Assembly: GCF_030867145.1 (NCBI RefSeq)
Contig: NC_134433.1
Location: 9,995,216 to 10,059,215 of the forward strand
Origin: Opisthocomus hoazin
Taxonomy: Eukaryota; Chordata; Aves; Opisthocomiformes; Opisthocomidae
Length of the DNA stretch: 64,000 nucleotides
Direction of reading: 5' to 3'
Under the pieces are notes generated by a model. That model did no database searches. It was not told the DNA's origin and saw nothing but the letters and a program-made list of their open reading frames with translations. Both the position numbers and the translations under genes were made by a program. This document shows positions 24,965 to 34,900 of this stretch, piece by piece (position 1 is the first letter of the stretch; every line of letters begins with the position of its first letter).

Positions 24965-24971
24965 TGAGTCA
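24965..24971. promoter_or_regulatory. AP-1 site upstream of HSPB1
   Basis: A perfect TGAGTCA about 345 bases upstream of the HSPB1 start codon. A GCTGCGTCAC element (CRE/AP-1-like half) follows at about 24996-25005. Confidence 0.5.
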
Positions 24972-25014
24972 GTGGAGGAGCCCGCATGCGTCCCCGCTGC
25001 GTCACCTGCCAGCC

Positions 25015-25029
25015 AGAACCTTCTGGAGC
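25015..25029. promoter_or_regulatory. HSPB1: Heat-shock element candidate of HSPB1
   Basis: AGAACCTTCTGGAGC reads as three alternating 5-base units, nGAAn-nTTCn-nGAGn. The first two are perfect and the third differs by one base. It lies about 400 bases upstream of the start codon. A looser GAA/TTC pair with wrong spacing (GAAACTTTC, 24745-24753) is nearer the TATA-like box. Heat-shock factor control is established for HSPB1 in vertebrates; use of this copy is inferred. Confidence 0.55.
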
Positions 25030-26560
25030 CCCCCAGATCCCTGGAGCCCCTGCGGGAACCCCCAGCACCGAGTTGGGGTGAGGCTGCTCCAGCCCCTGGA
25101 GGTGGGGATCCCTGGGGCTGATGGGGCTGATGGGGCCAGTGGGGGCAATGGAGGCTGGGGGGGGCGATGGGACCTCGTGGGGGCTGGTGGGAGATGGGGG
25201 GGATGAGGGGGCCAGGGGGCTGGGGGTCCAGCACCCTCTCTGGCAGGGGATGGAGGCCCGTTCCTTTAGCCCCTGGCCCTCACAGCCAAACCCGTCTCTC
25301 CAGGGATGCCCACCGGGCAGCCAGGAAGGGGTTCCCATCGGGGCCAGACTCCAGGCCCCCCATCCTGGGGAAGGGCAGTTTTCCCAGCCCAGCGAGCCTG
25401 GCAGCCCCCCATCCTCTGGCCCCCAGCCCTGTGGAGAGGGACCAGCCAGTTTTGGGGTGACAGATGCCCCGTGGTGGGACGTACCTCGCGGGGCTGCTTT
25501 GAAGAGCCAGGCGGTAGCTGAGACCTGACGCACTCAGTGCAGGGATGTGTGATTCTGGGGACCCCTCCCCACGGGGCGCAGGGCACAGGTGGGGCCACGG
25601 TAAGGAGGGGGGGATCCCACAGCAGGGGATTTGGGGGTGTCCCCCCCACCCGTGGCTGCAGTGGGTGCCAGCACCCCGCCAGCCCCTGCCAAACCCCTCT
25701 GCCTGGGGCAGAGCCCAGCGCTGTCTCTGAAACGCGGAGCGGGAAAGGGCTGAAGGCAGCCGAGAGGAGCGGGGCCGAGGAGCTGCAGGGACTGCGGAGG
25801 GGAGGGGGCGGGAGGGATGCGGGGATGCAGGGAGGGAGGGGAGGGATGCAGGGAAACGGGAGGGATGCAGGGAGGGAGGGGAGGGAGGAGGGGAGGGAGG
25901 AGGGGGATGCAGGCGGGGATGCAAGGAAATGGGAGAGATGGGAAAAATGCAAGGATGCAGGGGGGGATGCAGGGAGGGATGCAGGCAGGAATGCAGGGGG
26001 GATGCAGGGAGGGATGCTGGGGGGGGATGCAGGGAGGGATGCAGGGGGGGATGCAGGGGGAGATGCAGGGAGGGATGCTGGAGGGATGCAGAGGGGGGAT
26101 GTAGGAAGGGATGCAGGACAGATGCAGGGAGGAATGGGAGGGTCACAGGCAAATGGGAGGGATATGGGGGGGTATGCAGGAGGGATGAGATGGATGGGAG
26201 AGTCACAGGCAAAAGGGAGGGATGCAGGGAAGGATGCAGGGAGCCAGGAGGGCTGCAGGGAGACGGGAAGGATGCAAGAGGAGAGCTCTGCCCCAGCGGC
26301 GGGGCCTCCGCAGAGGGTTTCCCACACCCGGCAGCGGGATGCTCTGGGGGATCAGACACGCAGGGAGCGCCCAGCATGGAGCCAGAGGCCGGTGCACCGG
26401 GGAAGAGCGAGCCAGGGGCGGCTGGAGACAGAGGGCAGGGACGAGGAGGGTGGGTCTGCGAGGAGCTGGACAAGACCAAGCCTTCATGGAGGGAGCAGGT
26501 GAACCCCGCCGTGCTGCCCCCCCCCCAGTGAAGAAATCGCTCCCTGCCCGGCAGAGTCAT
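25030..26560. other. HSPB1-SRRM3 intergenic region
   Basis: Separates the HSPB1 upstream region from the SRRM3 3' end, both genes being on the minus strand. Contains G+C-rich sequence with 8-10 base GGGCTGATG-type repetition near 25118-25150, and the minisatellite at 25813-26280. The long open frames across it come from the repeat and are not genes. Confidence 0.75.
25813..26280. repeat. GGATGCAGGGA minisatellite, about 470 bases
   Basis: Dozens of copies of an 11-16 base unit built on GGATGCAGGG with variable G runs and inserted AAATGGGA or GGCAAATGGGA segments. G runs of 4-7 make the plus strand rich in potential quadruplex-forming sequence. Open frames through it on both strands are repeat artefacts. 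Confidence 0.9.
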
Positions 26561-28692
26561 TTACAATATATACTGTATATTTTATTATAATTGAACCAGC
26601 TCACTGAATCTACAGCTGTACTCACAACCCAGAAAAAAAGAGAGAGCGCACGCGCAAGAGGAAAATACTGAAGTATTTCTACAGAGTATTTGTTCCAGTT
26701 AGCTCCCTCCGCGGCAGGAGACAGAGACTGTAAAAGAGGAAGACTGGAAATTTTCCCTGATGTGCTGGCTTGTCCGCGCCGGCGCTGCAGTCGAGTCTCG
26801 GGATTTCGGGAGCTGTGGCCCCGGGGTCTGCAGGGCTGGGGGCTGGCAAAATAACCCCTCGCCAGTGGCTTGAGTTTGGATGTTTTCAGGGGACACCCCC
26901 ACCCCCCCGTCTCCCAGCAGGGTCTGGGGGCCCCCGCGGGCAGTCTGAGCTTCCCCATGGGGCGATGGGGATGGGGGCTGAGGCCAGAGAGGGCTGGGAT
27001 GGTTTTTGGAGCGTGTGGCTCAGCGGTTCGTAGGGATTCTGGGGGTACTTGTGCCCTGCGTCTCCCCAGGCTTGGGGGGACGGGACCCTTCGTCACCTCC
27101 TCCTGCCTCGGACACATCCAGAGCTGCTGCCCTGCCCGGGGCTGGCACATGGGGACGATCTGAGCCATGGAGAGCCACCAGCGTGTCCCCTCCTTACCTG
27201 TACACCCCACTGCTAACCGCTCCGCTTGGCCGGGCACCACAGAGGGTGACCGGTGGCTTTGCCAGCAGAGCGAGGGGGGTGGGTGGGAAACCCAGGGGCT
27301 GGCACCCAGCACAGCCACGCTCCAGGAGAAGTTTCTCCAAGGGCTGGTGGACCCTCAGCACGTGGCTGGGCCCGATTCCTCGATGTGCCAGGCTTGGGAG
27401 ATGAGAATCAACCCCGGAGAGCCCCTCCACTCGCATCTCTGCCCTCCCGGGACCTCTGGTTCGTCAGGCTAACGAGGCTGCCGCTTTGCCAGCCAAGCTG
27501 GAGTCCAGAGGATCCCCCCGACCCCGGCTGGCTGCAAACCAGCATCGAGCGGGTCTGCCAAAGCCCGGCTCTCAGCTCGGGGCAGCGGGTTCACCCGGGC
27601 AGCCGCTCTCCCGCCCAGCGAGGCTCAGCCCCATCGTCCCGCTCCAGCCGGTCGGAAAACGCGGATTAAACACCAACAGCCCCTCAGCGTCCGGAGCGCG
27701 TCTTCTTTTTGGAAAATCAGCAAAGTCCTGGAAACGTGGGGCTGCTGGCAAAGCCCGGGACCCTCCCGCCTCTCTCTTGCTGTAATTAAGTTTAAAAAGC
27801 CACCGCTCGGCCCAAGAGCAGGCGGGGGCCGGGGGCTGCGAGCCCAAAGGCAGGGTACGACATGCTGAAGCTGGCGGATGGCTGGATGCAGCCACGGGGT
27901 TGGAAAAATCCCCAGCCCAGCCCTCATCCTTGCAGCTCCCTCCTCCTGGGGGTGACAGCTCGGTCCCCCCCAATATTGGGTGAGATGGGTGGGTGCCATC
28001 AGCAGCGTTAGCCCGCAGGGGTGGCCCCTGCACAGCCCTGCTCGGGAGGAGACTTGTGGGTGCCGCTGGGTTTTGTTCATCCATGGCTCGGCGTGTGCTC
28101 GGGCTGGGGGGGGTCCCCAAAATGGTTTGCGGTGGCCCTGTCTCCTGGGACACCACGGGGACACGGTGACTCCTCTGCCGGGGGAACGCCGGGGCTTGCC
28201 TCCGGCTGCCATCATGCCCTCCAGCCCAGCCCGGGCTGAAGGAGCCCCCCGGGCCAAGGACACGCTTGTGCTAAAAAAGTCCAACCAACCCCAAAATGCA
28301 CGGGGGGCTCCCGGGGGGGGTCCCCAGCTGCCCCCGCCCGCTCTCCCCAAGGTCTCTGCTGAGCAATTTGTTCCCTTGCTCTGTGCTCGCCCACCCCATC
28401 CCACCCCACCCCAGCGCTAGCAGAAATAAGAAGATATCCTTCCCCTACCCCATCCTGACCCCAAAACACCCCGGGGGGGGGGGGGGCAGGGGGGGGATTT
28501 CCCCCTCCCAGGGCAATGCAAGGACCCATCTGAGTTTTCAGCCCCCACTTTTCCCCCGCCGCCAGGTCCATCCTTAGCAGCCCCCGGCTCTTTTCCACGT
28601 CCCTGGTGGTCCGCGGGGGTGCAGGTGGCATCGCGGGGGGACACAGGCTGGATGGTGGGGGGCTGCGGCCGGGTGCCCGGGGTTGGGGGGGC
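26560..28692 (-). other. SRRM3: SRRM3 3' UTR
   Basis: From the SRRM3 stop codon to an AT-rich 3' end. The distal 150 bases (26570-26720 on the minus strand) change from G+C-rich to AT-rich and end with a poly(A) signal. The middle is G+C-rich without recognised features. The length is inferred from the only convincing signal I found. Confidence 0.65.
26581..26586 (-). terminator. SRRM3: SRRM3 poly(A) signal
   Basis: Minus-strand AATAAA within TTATAATAAAATATACAG, followed by TGTAAATGACTCTG. It is the likely 3' end of SRRM3, near 26560, about 2.1 kb after the stop codon. Confidence 0.7.
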
Positions 28693-28909
28693 TCAGAAGC
28701 CGGCACTCTCCGAGCTGCTGCGGCTGTTGTAGCTGGGGCTGCGGCTGGGGCTGCGGGAGCGGCTGGGGGGGCTGCGAGTCCGGCTGCGGCTGCGGCTGGT
28801 GCTGTAGCTGTCGTAGCTGCGGCTGCGGCTGCGGCTGTAGGAGTAGGTGCTCAGCGAGCTGGAGGACGAGGGGCTGGGGCGGTAGTAGGGGATGGGACGC
28901 TTGCGAGCG
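28693..28909 (-). CDS. SRRM3: SRRM3 coding exon 14 (last; second half of eMIC and RS tail)
   Basis: Acceptor CCGTTTGCAG. Begins [20 protein letters not shown], the invariant core of the eMIC, then alternating RS/SY sequence ([18 protein letters not shown]) and ends [13 protein letters not shown], with TGA at 28695-28693. Confidence 0.96.
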
Positions 28910-31900
28910 CTGCAAACGGAAAAGGGAAACTGAGTCAGGCCCCCGGCAGCAGCTCGGGGAGGGGGTCCGGCACTGGCTCCCCGGCACGGCCAAGCATCCC
29001 CAGGGTGACTGGGCTCAGACCGCTGCACGGTGTCAGGATGCGGCCGCCCAGCATCACCCCCCTCCATCCCCTTCCCCCTCCCCAGCCCCCCCCCGGGGTG
29101 TTAGTCCTGGATTAGGCAGCGGCGAGGGCAGAAAGTGAGCAGGTTAATGTGGCTTTTGTGTTTCCCAGACACCAAAGATTGAAAGCTGCTGAAAAAAGAG
29201 ACGTTTGGGATTAGCGGGAGGCGAGCCACGGCCCGCTGGCGCCTGAGGATGAGGAGGGACGTGGAGAGCATGGGCACAGTGGGGACGGGGGGACACGGGG
29301 GGCAGCGACGTCTGGAGCCGGTGTAGGAGCCGACCACTCGCCCCCTTCTCCCGGCCCGGTGTTAGTGGGACCGAAGGGAGACACTGGCACGGCCCGGAGG
29401 CGGCTGGGTGCCGAGGGCATCCTAGGGTGTGGGGAGACACAGAGGGGTCCAGGAGGAAGAGGAGGAGGAAGAGGATGAGGAGGAAGGGGGGAGGTTACCC
29501 TGGGAGCCAGGCTGGCGGCGATGCTCTCCGAGAGGGACCTTGGGATGAAATGGAAAAGGAGAAGTTGGCATCACTGAGGCAGGACCACACGGTGCTGGAC
29601 CCTGGGGTGGCAGGGAGTGATGGGGACTGGGAACAGGACAGGAGGGCAAGGAAAGGCCCTGGGGCATCTGGCTGGGCTACAGGGCAGGTGAGGGGGACTG
29701 GGGGGGTTCTCCTGGCTGCCCCTTCCCCACAGCATCCTCCAAGTTTCGCAGAAACAGCTCCGCTCCTCCTGAACCCCCAGCAGAGCTGGGTCTGCTGTCC
29801 CCATCCACCCCAGGGATGGGTGACAGGGATGGGGGGATGGTGTCTGCAGGGACCATGGGCTGTGTCCTCCCACCGAGCCCTGGCACCTTCCTGGGGACAG
29901 CCCGGCAAAACCAGCTCAGGGATGGAGCGGGAGGGATGCAAAACCAGCTGGTGGTTCTGGGGCTTCCACGTTCTTTCGAGGGCATCCATCGGGGAGGGCT
30001 GCAGCGAGCTCTAACCCACCGGCTGAGCAGTATTTCTCCTGTCCTCCCTCCTTACACCTTCAGTCCAGCCCAGGCAAAATAACACCCCTCCCCAGTGAGC
30101 CAGAGCTGATTTCTGCAAATCCAGCCCCTCCACCCCACGCCCCGATCTCCCAGCTGATAGCAGGAGAGACAAATAGGTCAGGAACGAGGTAATCTCAGCT
30201 CGCCACCGGTACCGCCGCCAGCCCTGCATACTAATGAGGTACTATATATGCACACAGTGTTTCGTCTGGCACTAAATATTGCCTGCCTTACAGCCTGGGG
30301 ATCCTGAGTCAATAGGATCTCAAGGAGGAGTCACCGGCTTTTGGAGGGCAGGGAAGTGACATCCTCCCGGCCATACCTCGTGCTGGAATATGCACACAGG
30401 GATTAAAACGAATTCCTATTTTCATGCCTCAAAATGGGAAAAGATGAGAAGGCCGTAATACTGGAGGCAGTCTGGTTATCTGTCTGTCTGGGCCAGCTGA
30501 TTTGCCCAGCTGATCATCCTCAGGGTTACCTATCTGTCTGCACAGCTGCTCATCCGTTTGTCCGTCCATCCATCCATCCATCCATCCATCCATCCATCCA
30601 TCCATCCATCCATCCATCCATCCATCCACCCATCCGTCCATCCATCCATCCACCCACCCATCCACCCATCCACCCACCCATCCATCCAACCACCCACCCG
30701 TCCACCCATCCATCCACCCACCCATCCACTCATCCATCCACCCATCCATCCGTCCATCTGTCCATCCATCCACCCACGCGTCCTCAGGGCTGGCTGATGG
30801 CAGAGCTCAACCCGGCGCTGTGCCAGCGGCCGCAGCAGAGGCTTCACCGCACCAGGACCCACCTCGTGATCCTCCTGGGCTCCATGAAGCTGGGCGAGTC
30901 CCGTCTTCTCTTCCTGATGGGGGAATAGCTCCTGGAGCGGCGCCGGGCGCGGGCGGGATCGGGGTCACCGTGGCGTGTTCGGGGCTCGTTGTCCTTCTCT
31001 CTACACCACGAGGAGGAGGAGGAGTGTCAGGGGTGCAGGCTGGGGTCCCGAGCGGGACACAGGGACAGCCCATGCTCAGCAGCACCCCATGGGGGTGACA
31101 CCCCCCCTGTGGCTGGCGCTTCCAGTGCCACCAAGGCCTGGAACATCCCGTAGCCCCCTCCCCGAGCCCCAGGGGGGCCGGGACCACCCTGAGCCATTGC
31201 TGGTGCCTATGACCCCTGCAATGCAGCCCCCCCAGGGGCTGACCTGCTGGCGGGTTTTTTCGGCGAGGGTGAGCGGGACCGGCTGCGCCCTGCTCTCTTC
31301 TCCCGGGAGCGGGAGCGGGATTTGGAGAGGGAGCCGCTGGAGCTCCAGGAGCTGCTGCGCTGCCCGGGGCTGGGCGACGGGCTCTTCCTCCGCTCCGAGG
31401 CGTGCCGGGAGTGCTTGGCCGATGACTCCGAGCTGCTGTTGGGCCGGCCCCGGTGGTGCCTCTCCTTCACCCTGCGAAGGCAGAACCCAGTGTCTCCTCG
31501 CATCTCGCCTGCTGTGGCTGGTCGGGTGTCCCCGTGGGAGCCGGGGACCCCACGTTCCCATGGGGGAGCAGCTGATGCGCCTATGTGACCCCAGTTTTTG
31601 GCTGGGCTGCATCCCTGATTATAAAGCATGGGGTGCTCACCCGCTTGGGTTCCTGCACCCTGGGGGATGCTGCAGACCCACGCAGCCATCCAGGCACTGC
31701 CCTTCATGCTGCGATAATCGCTTGTGGGGATGACCCTTCCCGCAATGCGTTGGCATTGACCCACTGTGGCTCTTCCCTATCCCCATCTCCATCCCCATCT
31801 CCATGCACGTCCTCATCCTCGTTCCCATCTCCATCCCTATCCCCATCCCCATCCCCATTCCCATCCCCATCTCCATCTCCATCTCCATTCCCATCCCCAT

Positions 31901-34900
31901 CCCCATCCCCATCCCCATCCCCATCCCCATCCCCATCCCCATCCCCATTCCTCGAGCATCCCAACCCCGCCCTGGTCCCCAGCTTGGCCCTCAGACCTTT
32001 GCCCAGATGGAACTGGGGTGCCTACATGGGACTGCACCCCAAATATCAGCGACCAGCTCCCATGTCCCAGGCAGGGACAGCCCGACCCCATCCGGGGGAC
32101 CTCCTTACTTCTTGGCGTGGGTGCCATGGTTCCGGTCGGGGCCGAGCGGCGGGTGGTAGGGGTGGGAGCCCACCGAGCCCTCCGAGTCGCTGCTGTAGCC
32201 GGCGGGGCTGAGCGGCGGCGGTGGGGGGTCCCGGGGGGCCGGGGGCCGCCCCTTGCTCTGGCCGCGGTGTCGGGGCGGTGGCGAGGCGCTGCGGGAGCGA
32301 TGCCGGTGGCCGTGCTTGGCCCGCTCCGGCGTGGGCGACCGGGGGCTGCGGGCACCGTGTCGGCTACCCCGGGCGCGGGGGGACGGAGGGTCCGTCCTGC
32401 CGTGAGCCCGCGGAGAGGGGGACGCCGAGGCCGGCCTCTGGCAAGGGGGAGAGAGAGAGAGAGAAGGGGGAAAGGCGGAGGGGGGGAAGAAGAGAAGAAA
32501 GAAGGAGAAAGGGGATTTTAACGGGGGGCGCCGGGCCGGGGGCGCGGTTCACAACGTCAACGCACATCGCATAAGGCAGGCTACACAGACGCTACCCTGC
32601 ACCTTCCTCTCGCCCTCAACAACGTGGGTCATGCAAACCTCCGCATGCAGAACGCCAAAAAAATAATTCAAATAAAATTGAAAAAAAAAACAAACAAAAC
32701 AAAGGAAGGGGTGGGATGGGAGAAAAAAAAAAAAAGAAAAAAACCAACCAAGAAACCCCCAAGTCATCGGGGAGGGAGAGCTCGAAGGGAAAGAAACAAC
32801 CCCCCCCCAAAAACACCTGGAGAGGGGATAAAGCAAACCCTGGTGCCCACCCGTCCTGACCAAGAAAGGGGAAGGGAAAAGGGGGTAAAACTCAAACGAA
32901 GGGAGGAAAATGGGGGAAAAAAGAAAAGATGAGAGGAGGGGAGGGGAGGTGGGGAGACAGGGGAGAGTAAATCAGACTGAGCCAAGGGGAAGGGGTTGAA
33001 CCAAAGAGGGCCGGAGGTGATGGGGGGTCTGCTCACACAGAGGCATGCACATATATAGAGAGATATATGTTCAGTTATGTGTAGTTTTTATAGATAGTAC
33101 GGCTTTTCGCTTAAAACAAATCAAGAAACAAGGAGGACGGCACAGAGCGACAATGGAGGGCAAGGCAGGGGGGTGGGGGGCCAGGGCCGAGAAGGCAAAA
33201 AGAAACAACAACAAAAAAAAAGAAAAACCATCCAAATCAAATAAAATTTTAAAAAAAAACCAAAACAAAGCAAAACTTCACAAATGTCCTCGTTACTGAG
33301 ATAAACAAATGTCTCTGAGCTCTTCCTGGGACACGCATTGAGCTGTTAGCTGTGACTCTGCAGGGAACTGCTAAGTCCTCATCAGCACTCAACACAGACT
33401 TTGCTTTCTGCTTCCTCTTTTTTTTTTTTTTCCATTATATGCTTTTTTTTTTTTTTTTAAGTCCCTCTTGGTTAACATCCACTTACCAAAAAAGTGGCAT
33501 TTCCTCCTTTAGTAGGTAAGGTATGAAGAGAAGGGAAAAGCGGGGCAATATAAGTGCATCATTAGATTCACAAAAATGCAAGAGAGAAAGAAAGAGCGAG
33601 AGAAGGAGGAGAGACAGAGACAGAGCCAGAGAGAGGAGAAATAAAACAAACCAACTCACTTCTCCTACTGGGTGGGGGGGAAACCCTGGGCCACCACTGC
33701 GGCCGAGGCCCCGTGCCGGGCTCTCGCCGAGAGCTGGGGGGGTTTTGCCCGGCCCCGGGGTCCAGGTCACAGCGGCTCCCAAATATCTGAGCTCCTCCGA
33801 GCCGCAGCCGCTGCCTGGGCTCTTTTCCCCATCTTTCCAAGCACTGCTAGACCAAAAAGATGGGTGGAAAGTGGTCCTGCACCGCTGGCCACGACCAAGC
33901 CGGCAAACCCCGGCTCAGGGGGGGCTTTACGGGTCTCCTTCCCCCAGTCGCAGCCTGGCACTGGGTCCCTGAGCATCCCCAGAGGGGTAAATCCTGCGCG
34001 GGACGGCGCTGAGCCCAGCCGAGAGGATCTCAGAGGGTGCAGGGGGATTGTGGTGATGCTGGGATTTGTGTCGCCGTGCCTGGGGCTTCGCTGGGGGCCG
34101 GTGACCCCAACCCCCCACCGGCCCCTCACCCCAAACACGGTGGGGTTAATCCTCGAGGACGAGGTTCTCCCCGCTCACCCCGCCATGTCCTAAATCTGGC
34201 TTTTCTCCCCCAAAGAGCAGCAGGAGACGTGCTGGGGTGGGAGCCTGGGGACCCCCACACAGATGCTGCAAAAGGGACACGAGGCCACCATGTCCCCCAG
34301 CCTCCCGAGGCGGGGGGGGGGGGGGTGTGTGTGTCACGCAAGCCCCACCGGTGGCACGTCCCCCACCACCTCCTTGTGCCCGCGGACCAGCCAACCCCTC
34401 CAGCCGCACACCAGCCTGATGGAGCCAAACTGGGGGGATTCAGGGGTGCTTTTTTTCAGCAATCTGCTGCTGTTGCGATTGCTCCAGCGAGGGGGGAGGC
34501 TGGCAGCGACGGCCAGCCCTGCCCATGGCACCAGCGAGCGCTGCAGGACGCGGACCCCCTCCGAGGGGACGCGGCAGCCCTGGAAAGCCGGGTTCAGCTG
34601 AGCCCGCGCCCAGCCCCGCAGCCAGGCAGGGAAAAATAAAAGCAGAGATGAAGAAGAAGAAGAGGAAGAAGAGAGAAAGAGAGAGGCATCCTCTTTCCCA
34701 TGGCGGCCATGCCGCGGGCGCGGGCTGGGGGATGCGGGGCTCCCACCCAAACCCTGGGGCGGGGGCGGAGGGGTCTCCTGCCCAGGCGTGCAGGAAGGCA
34801 ACGAAGGTAAAAGCGCCCCAAATAAATCCAAAGGGGAAAACACGCTCTGGGGGCCTGTGGGGCTGGGACAGCTGGGACTGGGATGCTGTCCCCTGCCCTG

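Noticed and set aside
25280-26560. 426-codon minus-strand frame rich in Pro, Ser and Leu
   Set aside because: Generated by the GGATGCAGGG minisatellite read in the minus frame; no start context, no family.
28606-29138. Ala/Gly- and Cys/Gly-rich plus-strand frames over SRRM3 exon 14
   Set aside because: Antisense of the RS-repeat coding exon. The periodic codons of the sense strand create the pattern.
30429-30862. WMDGWMDG and HPSIHPSI repeat proteins
   Set aside because: Readings of the CCAT tetranucleotide repeat.
31704-32159. GDGDGDGD and PIPIPIPI repeat proteins
   Set aside because: Readings of the CCCCAT repeat in SRRM3 intron 12.
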